The translations under genes were made by a program, and so were the position numbers. 64,000 nucleotides of DNA from Azorhizobium oxalatiphilum (GTDB lineage Bacteria; Pseudomonadota; Alphaproteobacteria; Rhizobiales; Xanthobacteraceae): positions 1-64,000 of the forward strand of contig NZ_BMCT01000014.1 of the NCBI RefSeq assembly GCF_014635325.1. Direction: 5' to 3'. Under the pieces are notes generated by a model. It searched no databases, was not told the origin of the DNA, and worked only from the letters and a program-made list of their open reading frames with translations. Every line of letters starts with the position of its first letter. The stretch's first letter is position 1. Below, piece after piece: positions 15,662-23,309 of this stretch.

Positions 15662-16965
15662 TAGCGCACCTCGAAGGGCAGGTTGCCGGTGGCGGCAGCG
15701 CCCCGACCGTCGCGCACGGTGACGAACAGGCGGTAGCGGCCCGGCTCCAGCCCATAGACCTTCACGCTGGTGGGCGTGGCGTCGTGAATCGCCTCGCGGA
15801 AGGTGGGAGGCACCGGCTCCAGATCGCCGCCGACGCCGCGCACGCTGGTCTCACCCATCACCTTCCACTCCACCTTCAGCGCATCGCCGTCGGGATCGGT
15901 GGCGCCCAGCGTGGCGCTGGTGCCGGTGCGCGCCTCGACGCCAGACGGCCCGTTGAGGCGCAGGGTCATGATGCGCGGCGCATGGTTGCCGCTTGGCACC
16001 GTGCCGCCGAAGGCGTCGGCCATCACCTGCACGGTCTCGGTCCATTCGCCGGTGGGCGTGAACAGGCTGTGCCAGGTGGGCGTCACTTCCTGCTTCTGCC
16101 CCCACAGGAAGGGCAGGGCCGCCACCTTCTGCGCCTTCAGGGCAGCGAGGTAGCGTTGCATCTTGTCCGCCTTCTCGGTGCTGTTGGGCTCCACGGGGGC
16201 GCCCCACGGCGTATGGGCGGCGGTCCACTGGCCGATGGCGCCCATCTCGGTGATGACGATGGGGCCGGTCCAGCCCTGCGCGCGGGCGCGGGGCACGATG
16301 GTGAGCAGGCTGTCGCCATAGGCATTCAGCCCCAGCACGTCCACGGATGGGGCGGCACGCTTGAGGGCTGCCACCTTGTCCTGACCGGCATCGGCCAGAA
16401 CGGTCATGACGGGATGGTCAGGATCGAGCGACTTGGTGAGCTTGGCGGCCTGCTCGATGCCGGCCCACACCGCTTCCGACTGGGCGGGGGAGAGTTCGGT
16501 CTCCACCTCATTGCCGATGCCCCACATGAGCAGGGCCGGATGGGTGCGATAGCGCTCCACCATCTTGCGCAGATTATCGAGCTGGGCCTGTACGGCGGGA
16601 GGATTGCCATAGTCGAATCCGCGCCGGGGATGTTCCATCCAGAAGCCGACGATCACCTTCAGGCCGGCCCTCTGGGCGGCATCGAGAATCTCGCCCGGCT
16701 CCTCGCCATAGGTACGGATCACCTTGGCGCCGATGCCCTTCAGCTCGGCGAGACGGCTGGCGCCGGCGGCGCCGTTGGCGAGGAAGGGTTTGCCGTCCAG
16801 CAGGATCTCCGTGCCGCGCACGCTCACGCCTGCCGCCTGTGCCGGGGTGGCGATGCCGATGAGACCGGCCGCCGCGAGCGCGATGCACGCACGGGCAGTC
16901 CCGGACGCCAGAATGGAGCGGACGAGCGGGCGGCGCGGACGGACGGCAAGGACGGGGACTGACAA
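15661..16965 (-). CDS. Secreted clan GH-A glycoside hydrolase (GH2-like TIM barrel)
   Basis: 434 residues from a TTG at 16965, chosen because CAGGAGCCAGACGCC precedes it and the product then begins with a signal peptide (LVRSILASGTARACIALAAA, cleavage near AQAAG). The frame is open to an ATG at 17070. A small N-terminal beta segment (VSVRGTEILLDGKPF) leads into a (beta/alpha)8 barrel. The acid/base Glu is in GIGNEVE (about E153) and the nucleophile in ITEMGAIG (about E240). The C-terminal 110 residues form a beta-sandwich-like domain (NHAPRIMTLRLNGPSG, ATDPDGDALKVEW). The substrate is unknown. It is not linked to sugar transport genes. Confidence 0.75.
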   Translation of the reverse strand: MSVPVLAVRPRRPLVRSILASGTARACIALAAAGLIGIATPAQAAGVSVRGTEILLDGKPFLANGAAGASRLAELKGIGAKVIRTYGEEPGEILDAAQRAGLKVIVGFWMEHPRRGFDYGNPPAVQAQLDNLRKMVERYRTHPALLMWGIGNEVETELSPAQSEAVWAGIEQAAKLTKSLDPDHPVMTVLADAGQDKVAALKRAAPSVDVLGLNAYGDSLLTIVPRARAQGWTGPIVITEMGAIGQWTAAHTPWGAPVEPNSTEKADKMQRYLAALKAQKVAALPFLWGQKQEVTPTWHSLFTPTGEWTETVQVMADAFGGTVPSGNHAPRIMTLRLNGPSGVEARTGTSATLGATDPDGDALKVEWKVMGETSVRGVGGDLEPVPPTFREAIHDATPTSVKVYGLEPGRYRLFVTVRDGRGAAATGNLPFEVR

Positions 16966-17310
16966 GGCGTCTGGCTCCTGAGGATCCGCAGCGGGAACAG
17001 GTCGCCAAGGCGGCCCGGACCCGAAGCACACGACATTTGATCCATGACGCCGGGCATAGTGGCGGGTCAAGCCGTCATTAAGGCGAGGGGACTTTCCCGT
17101 ATCCCGGATGGGGAACCGGCCGGCACCGCGCTGCGTCCTCCCAGCGGAGGCAACAGGGCTCCGTCGGCCGGCTCGATCCCAAATATGGCTTTCCGGCCCG
17201 GGGCCCGCACACGAGAGAAGTTTTGGAGGCGGATTCGCGGATCAGATTTCCATCTGGTCCGATCCGGCTCTAAGGAAAGACCCTGACACAGCTGAAGGGA
17301 TTGCTCCGGC
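16966..17310. other. Divergent intergenic region with repeat copy B
   Basis: 345 bases between the start codons of the minus-strand glycoside hydrolase and the plus-strand metallophosphoesterase. Its right half holds repeat copy B (17213-17272). The metallophosphoesterase ribosome site GAAGGGA lies at about 17293. Promoters for both genes must be here, but none stands out. Confidence 0.4.
17213..17272 (-). repeat. Dispersed structured repeat, copy B
   Basis: On the minus strand it reads TTAGAGCCGGATCGGACCAG, then ATGGAAATCTGATCCGCG, AATCCGCCTCC and AAAACTTCTCTC. It matches copies C and D nearly base for base outside the central stem, where both arms differ together (CAGAT/ATCTG here). It ends 38 bases upstream of the metallophosphoesterase start. 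Confidence 0.8.
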
Positions 17311-18240
17311 ATGTTCGTGCTTGCCCATTTGTCCGACCCGCACCTCGGCCCCATTCCCGAGGCGCGCCTGTCGGAACTGCTCGGCAAACGCTTCTTCGGC
17401 ATGATGAACTGGATCGGTGCCCGGCGGCGCAACTTCGGCGCCTCCACGCTGGCTCCGCTGATGGCGGATCTGGCCGATCAGCATCCCGACCATATCGCCG
17501 TGACAGGCGACCTCGTGAACGTCAGCCTGCCGGCCGAGTTCGACACCGGGGCCACCTTCCTCGCCTCGCTGGGCACGCCGGACAAGGTGTCGGTCATCCC
17601 CGGCAATCACGATGCCTATGTGCGCTCGGCGCTGAAATATCATCTGGAGCGCTGGGCGCCCTTCCTCGCCGGTGACGACACCCATCCCGACACGCCTTTG
17701 GACGTGGCGTCCTTTCCCTATGTGCGTCGGCGCGGGCCGGTGGCGCTGGTGGGCGTCTCCACCGCCATCCCCACTGCCGTGTTCCTGGCCAGCGGCAAGG
17801 CTGGCAAGGCGCAGCGCGCGCGCCTCGCCGCCCTCCTGCGCCAGTTGAAGGAGGAAGGGCTGTTCCGTGTGGTGATGATCCACCACCCGCCCGTGGGCGA
17901 GCGCCATTCCCATCGTGACCTGCGGGACGCGGAGGAGGTGCGTGCGGTGCTGGCGGCGGAAGGGGCGGAACTGGTGCTGCATGGGCACGACCACCGCGCC
18001 TCATTGTCCTACGTGCCGGGGCCAGGCGGTGCGCGCATTCCCGTGGTTGGCGTGCCCTCTGCGTCGGCAGGGCCGGAGGATGGCCGTGGCGCAGGCCGTT
18101 ACAATCTCTATCGCATCTCGGGTGAGCCGGGGGCGTGGAATTGCCTGATGGAATGCCGGGGCTACCAGAAGGGGCTGGCCGATGTCGCTTTGCGTGACAG
18201 CCGGGAACTTCTTGGCGAGACGCGCGCCGTTCCGGCCTGA
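17311..18240 (+). CDS. Calcineurin-like metallophosphoesterase
   Basis: 309 residues. The full di-metal motif series is present: LSDPHLG (D and H, residues 8-11), GDLVN (about 65), GNHD (about 97), IHHPP (about 190) and GHDH (about 227). No signal peptide or membrane span is visible, so it is cytoplasmic. This branch hydrolyses cyclic nucleotides or other phosphodiesters in other bacteria, but the substrate cannot be told from sequence. It stands alone, followed by the AT-rich region at 18241. Confidence 0.88.
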   Translation: MFVLAHLSDPHLGPIPEARLSELLGKRFFGMMNWIGARRRNFGASTLAPLMADLADQHPDHIAVTGDLVNVSLPAEFDTGATFLASLGTPDKVSVIPGNHDAYVRSALKYHLERWAPFLAGDDTHPDTPLDVASFPYVRRRGPVALVGVSTAIPTAVFLASGKAGKAQRARLAALLRQLKEEGLFRVVMIHHPPVGERHSHRDLRDAEEVRAVLAAEGAELVLHGHDHRASLSYVPGPGGARIPVVGVPSASAGPEDGRGAGRYNLYRISGEPGAWNCLMECRGYQKGLADVALRDSRELLGETRAVPA

Positions 18241-18400
18241 TTTGCGTAATTGAGATGATTTGTCTCTGTTATTAACCGTATTGATTTTTCAATTTACTGA
18301 ATCATTTCCAAAATGTAATGTAGATGAATGTACATTAATGTGTCTAATTGTTTCCGTATCTACATTACGGAAGTTTAAGTTGAGTATTGAGGGGTGGTGC
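18241..18400. promoter_or_regulatory. AT-rich regulatory island with nested inverted repeats
   Basis: This stretch is strikingly AT-rich against its GC-rich surroundings. It contains the 10-bp palindrome AATGTACATT (18327-18336) nested inside a 10-bp perfect inverted repeat GTAATGTAGA (18315-18324) / TCTACATTAC (18359-18368). There is also a small hairpin ATTGA-TTTT-TCAAT nearby. It lies directly upstream of the LTXXQ protein gene and looks like an operator/promoter region bound by a dimeric regulator. Confidence 0.6.
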
Positions 18401-18436
18401 GCGACGCTCAACTCATCCTTGAAGGAGGAGTGAGTG

Positions 18437-18973
18437 ATGAAGAAGACGCTTTTCGCCGCCACCGCCGCCGCTTTGATTGCCGGCTCCGTCGCCAGCTATG
18501 CGGCCAACACCGCTGCTCCTGCCGCCACCCCCGCGGCCGCCACCGAGCAGGGCCAGAAGCCCGAGCGCTGGCGCCCGAGCCCGGCCGACCGCGCGGCGCT
18601 GACCGACGCCCGCATCGCGGCCCTGAAGACTGGCCTCAAGCTGACCCCCGATCAGGACAAGCTGTGGCCGGGTGTCGAGACCGCGCTGCGTGACGTGGCG
18701 AAGGACCGGGCCGACCGCATGGCGGCCTTCCGCGCCGAGCGCAAGGCCGATCGGGAGCAGGGCGCCAAGCCCGATCCCATCGAGCGGATGCGCGCGCGGG
18801 CCGACGCCATGACCGCCCGCGCGGCGGACCTGAAGAAGATCGCCGATGCCGCCGAGCCGCTCTACAAGACGCTGGACGACGGCCAGAAGCATCGCCTCCA
18901 GATCCTGCTGCATCAGGATGGCCCGCGCGGTCCCGGTGGCCCGCGTGGCGATCATGGCCCGCGCCGCGGTTGA
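18437..18973 (+). CDS. Periplasmic LTXXQ-motif (Spy/CpxP-like) protein
   Basis: 178 residues from the ATG at 18437, with GAAGGAGGAG upstream; a GTG lies one codon earlier. A signal peptide (MKKTLFAATAAALIAGSVAS, cleavage after SYA) leads to a charged helical protein. It has two LTXXQ-type elements: LKLTPDQDKLW (about 62-72) and KTLDDGQKHRL (about 144-154). Spy and CpxP are periplasmic chaperones or stress sensors of this fold. The tail is Gly/Pro/Arg-rich (GPRGPGGPRGDHGPRRG). The AT-rich operator-like upstream region suggests regulated expression, perhaps by envelope or metal stress. A 12-bp terminator follows. Confidence 0.8.
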   Translation: MKKTLFAATAAALIAGSVASYAANTAAPAATPAAATEQGQKPERWRPSPADRAALTDARIAALKTGLKLTPDQDKLWPGVETALRDVAKDRADRMAAFRAERKADREQGAKPDPIERMRARADAMTARAADLKKIADAAEPLYKTLDDGQKHRLQILLHQDGPRGPGGPRGDHGPRRG

Positions 18974-18979
18974 GTGACC

Positions 18980-19012
18980 GGCGCCCCGCCCTCGGGCGGG
19001 GCGCCTTCATTT
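18980..19012 (+). terminator. Terminator after the LTXXQ protein gene
   Basis: GGCGCCCCGCCC (18980-18991) and GGGCGGGGCGCC (18994-19005) form a perfect 12-bp GC stem followed by TTCATTT. It is 7 bases beyond the stop codon. Confidence 0.85.
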
Positions 19013-19250
19013 GAGGCTAAGCGTATGAGCGCTGCTTATGCTTCGATTGATGAATATTGATTATTCGCAAGGCTGGCTTGGTTTATAACGGGTCCGTGAG
19101 CTGCCGCTGCGTCGGCGCTGACCGGATTCGCTCGGGTCCCAATCTCGGGTGTTCCACCGCCCAGAACACAGGGTAGAGGCCATTTCCGGAAGCTTGCCAT
19201 GGCAGGCCCGGTTACGGCGCTCCCCAAGGACCCGCCCAAGGACCGCCCCA

Positions 19251-20495
19251 ATGAGCGCCACCCCCTCCAAAGCCGCCACCTCAGGTCGCGCCATTCCGGC
19301 GGGCCTGATCGTCGTTGCCGGCTGCCTCATCGCCATGCTGACCTTCGGGCCGCGCTCCGCCGCCGGCCTGTTCCTGCTGCCCATGTCCAACGACTATGGC
19401 TGGGGCCGCGACGTGTTCGGCCTCGCCATCGCCATCCAGAACCTGCTCTGGGGGCTGGGCTCGCCCTTCGCCGGCGCCTTCGCCGACCGCTATGGCGCGA
19501 TCCGCGTGCTGTGCGGCGGCGCCATCCTCTATGCCGCCGGTCTGGTGCTCATGGCCTATGCCTCCTCGCCGCTGGTGCTGCATTTGAGCGCTGGCGTGAT
19601 GGTGGGCTTCGGCCTCTCCGCCTGCTCGTTCAACCTCGTGCTCGCCGCTTTCGGCAAGCTGCTGCCGGAGCGCTGGCGCTCCATGGGCTTCGGCGCCGGC
19701 ACGGCGGCGGGCTCGTTCGGCCAGTTCCTGTTCCCGCCGCTGGCCGCCGGCCTCATCGACAGCGTGGGGTGGCAGGAGACGCTGATCGTGTTCGGCGTCA
19801 CCATGCTCCTCGTCATGCCGTTGTCGCTGGCGCTGGCCACGCGCGGCAACAAGGATGCCCCGCGCGCCACCGATCTGCCGAACCAGAGCATCGCCGGGGC
19901 GCTGTCGGAGGCCATGCGGCATCCCAGCTACATCATGCTGGTGCTGGGCTTCTTCACCTGCGGCTTCCAGCTCGCCTTCATCACCGTTCACATGCCCGCC
20001 TATCTGGTGGACAAGGGCATCTCCTCCACGGTGGGCGCCACCACGCTGGCGCTGATCGGCCTCGCCAACATGGTGGGCTCGCTCTCGGCCGGCTGGCTCT
20101 CGACACGCATGTCGCGCAAGTGGCTGCTGGCCTGGATCTATTTCGGGCGCGGCATCGCCATTGCGGTGTTCATCATGCTGCCGGTGACGCCGCTCTCCTG
20201 CATGGTGTTCGGCGTGGCCATGGGCCTGCTCTGGCTCTCCACGGTGCCGCCCACCTCGGGGCTGGTGATGCTGATGTTCGGCACCCGCTACATGGCGATG
20301 CTCTATGGCTTCGTCTTCTTCTCCCACCAGGTGGGCAGCTTCCTCGGCGTCTGGCTCGGCGGCGTGCTCTATGTGCGCACCGGCTCCTATGATGTGGTGT
20401 GGTGGCTGTCGGTGGCGCTCTCCATCGCCTCGGCGGTGGTGAACCTGCCCATCAAGGAGAAGCCGGTCCACCGTCCCGTAACGACCGTGGTGTAG
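19251..20495 (+). CDS. Major facilitator superfamily transporter
   Basis: 414 residues from the ATG at 19251 (MSATPSKAATSG), which has AAGGA 8-12 bases upstream. An upstream ATG at 19149 gives a basic tail that does not fit. Twelve membrane spans can be drawn. The loop 2-3 signature is degenerate (GAFADRYGAIRVL). Sequence such as FGPRSAAGLFLLPMSNDYGWGR resembles the monocarboxylate/oxalate-formate antiporter-like branch, but the substrate is not assignable. It is single and not in an operon. Confidence 0.82.
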   Translation: MSATPSKAATSGRAIPAGLIVVAGCLIAMLTFGPRSAAGLFLLPMSNDYGWGRDVFGLAIAIQNLLWGLGSPFAGAFADRYGAIRVLCGGAILYAAGLVLMAYASSPLVLHLSAGVMVGFGLSACSFNLVLAAFGKLLPERWRSMGFGAGTAAGSFGQFLFPPLAAGLIDSVGWQETLIVFGVTMLLVMPLSLALATRGNKDAPRATDLPNQSIAGALSEAMRHPSYIMLVLGFFTCGFQLAFITVHMPAYLVDKGISSTVGATTLALIGLANMVGSLSAGWLSTRMSRKWLLAWIYFGRGIAIAVFIMLPVTPLSCMVFGVAMGLLWLSTVPPTSGLVMLMFGTRYMAMLYGFVFFSHQVGSFLGVWLGGVLYVRTGSYDVVWWLSVALSIASAVVNLPIKEKPVHRPVTTVV

Positions 20496-20572
20496 GGCGC
20501 GACTTTCCGATCACAGGCGCGGCCAAAATCAAGCGTGGCCGCGCCTCCGCACGCCGATACGGCCTGATGAAC

Positions 20573-20601
20573 TTGACATGCGGCCATGGGTGCAGTGCAT
20601 C
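20573..20601 (+). promoter_or_regulatory. Possible promoter of the 20.6 kb secreted-protein gene
   Basis: A perfect -35 box TTGACA (20573-20578) is followed after 17 bases by TGCATC, a poor -10. Placement 35 bases before the start codon at 20636 is right, but the -10 match is weak. Confidence 0.3.
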
Positions 20602-20635
20602 GTTCTGTTAACCATCGGCGATTAAAACAGCACCC

Positions 20636-21109
20636 ATGCGAAGCATCCTTCTCGCCGCCGCAGCGTTCACCCTTGCTGGTGTCGGTGCGGCCTCGGCACA
20701 GACCCTTTCCCCGGAGCAGGCCAAGGCCTTCGTGGTCGGCCGGAGCTTCGCGTTCACCTGCTTTGAGGGCACCCGGGGCGCCGGGCGCATCTTCGCCGAC
20801 GGCTCCGTCGCCGGTACGCTGACCATGCGTTCGCAGGGCATCGCCCGCTACGTGCGCCTGCCGCCGAACACGGTGCGGGTGCGTGAGGAAAACGTGTGCG
20901 GCTATATCGAGGGCATGACCTTCGAGCCCTGCTTCACGGTGATCAAGACCAGCCCGACCACCTTCCGTGGCACGCTGGCGGGCGTGGACACCATGTGGTG
21001 CGAGTTCGTGCGCGAAGGCGGCTCCGATCGTCCGCGCGTGGCGTCCCGCCGCAAGCAGCACAAGGAAGAGAGCTCGAGCGCCGTCACCGCCGAGAGCGCC
21101 GCCGAATAA
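20636..21109 (+). CDS. Secreted conserved protein of unknown function
   Basis: 157 residues with a clear signal peptide (MRSILLAAAAFTLAGVGAAS, cleavage after ASA). The mature part has four cysteines (FAFTCFEG, ENVCGYIEG, FEPCFTVIKT, MWCEFV) and a compact beta-rich look with GRIFADGSVAGTL. Similar proteins occur in other Hyphomicrobiales, but I know of no function. The C-terminal 30 residues are charged and probably disordered. It is followed after 43 bases by the WbsX/RgpF fusion gene on the same strand. Confidence 0.65.
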   Translation: MRSILLAAAAFTLAGVGAASAQTLSPEQAKAFVVGRSFAFTCFEGTRGAGRIFADGSVAGTLTMRSQGIARYVRLPPNTVRVREENVCGYIEGMTFEPCFTVIKTSPTTFRGTLAGVDTMWCEFVREGGSDRPRVASRRKQHKEESSSAVTAESAAE

Positions 21110-21152
21110 TCCGTGACGCGCCCATAAGGCCGCGCTCCATGAGGCCGAACCC

Positions 21153-23063
21153 ATGAGTCTTCGGCCTCTCATCCGGAAACTGCGCTACGGGCTGCGGGAT
21201 GCGGCCTTCGTCCTGTTTCCCGGGCCTGTCTCCCGCAAGCGCGCCACCAAGGCGGCCCGCGAGATGCAGCGGCGGGCCGAGGGCCAGCGCGACCCCGCCT
21301 ATCGTCCCGCTCTGTCCGATCTGCCGCCCGCGCCGCCCGCCTCCGTGCGCTGGGTGGCGCTTTATGTGGATGCGACGGACGCGGCCTTCTGGGAAAAGAC
21401 GGAGGCGGCAACGCCCCGCTTCCTGCGCCACGTCCAGCCTGATCTGCCCGAGACATCCGGTGCCTATGATCCCGCCATCGCCCCGCTGGAGCGGCAGGTG
21501 GCGCTGGCGCGCGCCCACGGCATCGACGCCTTCTGCTTTGTGGGCGCGCCGGGCGGCGAACTGCCCGCCGCCCTGCGCCAGCTCCATGCGGATCCGGACC
21601 TCGACATCTCCTTCTGCCTGCTGGCGGACGGCCCCTTGCCCGCGCCGACCCCGGCTCTGCTGGAGGCGCTGGCCGATCCGCGCTGGCTCACGGTGGACGG
21701 CAAGCCGCTGGTGGGCACCCGCGCCCCCGATGTCGCCGGCATCGGCGCCTTTCAGGCAGCGGTGCAGGACCATCTCGGGCGGGAGGCCTTCCTGTTCGAG
21801 ACCGAAACGGGGCAGGGCACGCTGACGGCGGGGATCTCGGCGGCGGTGCAACTGCCGCCCGAAGCGTTGCCTGACGTGGGCACGCCCCGGCGCATCGAGC
21901 CGGTCAGCCGGGCGTTTGCCGGGCGCGTGGACGAGCAACTCCGCCTCGCTGCCGCCGCCATGACGGCCGCCCGCGCGGCGCAGGTGCCGCTCTTTCCCGG
22001 CGTGGCGGTGTGCTATGACGACACGCCGCTGAAGGGCGATGCGGGCCGCGTGATGGTGGCCGCCGATCCGGCTGATGGCTTCGCCCGCTGGTTGTCCGAG
22101 GCGGCAGCCTTCGCCGAAGCGCGGCCGGTGGCGGATGCCCGCCTCGTCTTCCTGAACGCCTGGAACGACTGGCCGCACGGCGCCCATCTGGAGCCCGGCC
22201 AGCGGCTCGGCCACGGGTCTTTGCGCGCGGCGCTCAGCGTCCGCGCGCCCTATGAACTGCGCGCGGAAACCGGGCGCAGCGTGGTGCCGACGGTGCCGGT
22301 GCGTCCGGACAGCGTGGCGCGGGTGGTGCACGGCTTCTATCCGGAGCTGTTGCCACGCCTCGTCATCGGGTGCGACCCGAAAACCCTCTATGTCACCACC
22401 CCGCCGGACAAGGCTGAGGCGGTCGCCGCCATGCTCGCCACCGTGGCGCCGGGGGCGAACCTGCGCGTCACCGAGAACCGGGGGCGGGACGTCCTGCCTT
22501 TCCTGACGCTGCTGCCGGAGCTGCATCAGGCGGGCTTCGAATACGTGCTGAAGGTCCACACCAAGCGCAGCCCGCATCAGGGCAAGCAAGGGCAGGATTG
22601 GCTGGAGCAGCTCTCCGGCCCGCTGCTGCGGCTCGACCGGGACGGCGGGCTGGCGCGCGCCTTCGCGGCCCATCCCGGCATGGGCATGCTGGGAGCGCAG
22701 GATCATGTGCTGGATGGGGCCGCCTATGCGGGGACCGCCGGCAATGGGGCCTGGCTCCGGCGCCTGTGCCGCGAGGCGGGTCTGCCGGCATGGACGCCCG
22801 CGCCTTATGTGGCCGGCACCATGTTCGCGGCGAGGCTGTCGCTGTTTGCACCGCTGCTGGCCATGCCGCATCTCGCCGAGCTGTTCGAGCCGGACATGGG
22901 CCTCACCGACGGGACGCTCGCCCATGCCTTCGAGCGCTTCTTTGGTGTGCTGGCGGCATCGGCCGGGCAAAGCATCGGTACCATCGCGAACGATGGCGCC
23001 CTCACGCCCGCCGCCGCGCCGGTGACGACGCGCTATGTGTTTGCGCCCCACGATGGGGAATGA
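21153..23063 (+). CDS. Polysaccharide-biosynthesis protein: WbsX (GH99-like) plus RgpF domains
   Basis: 636 residues with two domains. Residues about 65-350 look like the glycosyltransferase WbsX / GH99-like domain found in O-antigen loci (ALYVDATDAAFWEKTEAATP at the start, FLNAWNDWPHGAHLEPGQRLG at the end). Residues about 385-620 match the RgpF rhamnan-synthesis domain (VARVVHGFYPELLPRLVIG, ENRGRDVLPFLTLLPEL, YVLKVHTKRSPHQ, GTMFAARLSLF). The N-terminus is basic without a signal peptide. The expected role is in extracellular or LPS polysaccharide assembly. No other glycosyltransferase or export gene is nearby. Base use is like the neighbours. GAGGCCGAACCC precedes the ATG, a weak ribosome site. 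Confidence 0.78.
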   Translation: MSLRPLIRKLRYGLRDAAFVLFPGPVSRKRATKAAREMQRRAEGQRDPAYRPALSDLPPAPPASVRWVALYVDATDAAFWEKTEAATPRFLRHVQPDLPETSGAYDPAIAPLERQVALARAHGIDAFCFVGAPGGELPAALRQLHADPDLDISFCLLADGPLPAPTPALLEALADPRWLTVDGKPLVGTRAPDVAGIGAFQAAVQDHLGREAFLFETETGQGTLTAGISAAVQLPPEALPDVGTPRRIEPVSRAFAGRVDEQLRLAAAAMTAARAAQVPLFPGVAVCYDDTPLKGDAGRVMVAADPADGFARWLSEAAAFAEARPVADARLVFLNAWNDWPHGAHLEPGQRLGHGSLRAALSVRAPYELRAETGRSVVPTVPVRPDSVARVVHGFYPELLPRLVIGCDPKTLYVTTPPDKAEAVAAMLATVAPGANLRVTENRGRDVLPFLTLLPELHQAGFEYVLKVHTKRSPHQGKQGQDWLEQLSGPLLRLDRDGGLARAFAAHPGMGMLGAQDHVLDGAAYAGTAGNGAWLRRLCREAGLPAWTPAPYVAGTMFAARLSLFAPLLAMPHLAELFEPDMGLTDGTLAHAFERFFGVLAASAGQSIGTIANDGALTPAAAPVTTRYVFAPHDGE

Positions 23064-23099
23064 ACGGCCCCGCCGCTTGCTTGGCCCCGCGCGGGCACG

Positions 23100-23170
23100 C
23101 TAGAGCCGGATCGCATCGGACTGGCACAGTCTGATGCGTGAATCCGCCTCTGAAGCGTTATTAGAGAACG
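23100..23170 (+). repeat. Dispersed structured repeat, copy C
   Basis: It begins CTAGAGCCGGATCGCATCGG, has the stem GCATCGGACT / AGTCTGATGC (23112-23138), then GTGAATCCGCCTCTGAAG and TTATTAGAGAACG. It shares flanks with copies B and D, but both arms of the central stem are changed together. It is followed at once by a perfect 15-bp hairpin. Confidence 0.8.
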
Positions 23171-23173
23171 TTT

Positions 23174-23206
23174 TTCGCCCCGGATTGCGTTGCAATCCGG
23201 GGCGAA
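23174..23206. repeat. 15-bp perfect hairpin adjoining repeat copy C
   Basis: TTCGCCCCGGATTGC (23174-23188) pairs perfectly with GCAATCCGGGGCGAA (23192-23206) across GTT. Outer bases AGAG-A-ACG and CGT-G-CTCT extend the pairing imperfectly, and CTCTAGAGC follows. The T-run precedes the stem, so it is not a plus-strand terminator. It lies about 100 bases upstream of ftfL. Confidence 0.7.
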
Positions 23207-23309
23207 CGTGCTCTAGAGCAGGATTAACAGCCGCCACGTGCGGTTCTCTTTTTTCAAGGCACGGCCTCAGGCCCGTTCCGCCGTTCCCGCCGCCAGCAAG
23301 GAACCCCGC

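Noticed and set aside
15580-16962. Plus-strand frame opposite the glycoside hydrolase
   Set aside because: His/Gly/Arg-rich shadow of a real gene with signal peptide, catalytic Glu pair and ribosome site on the other strand.
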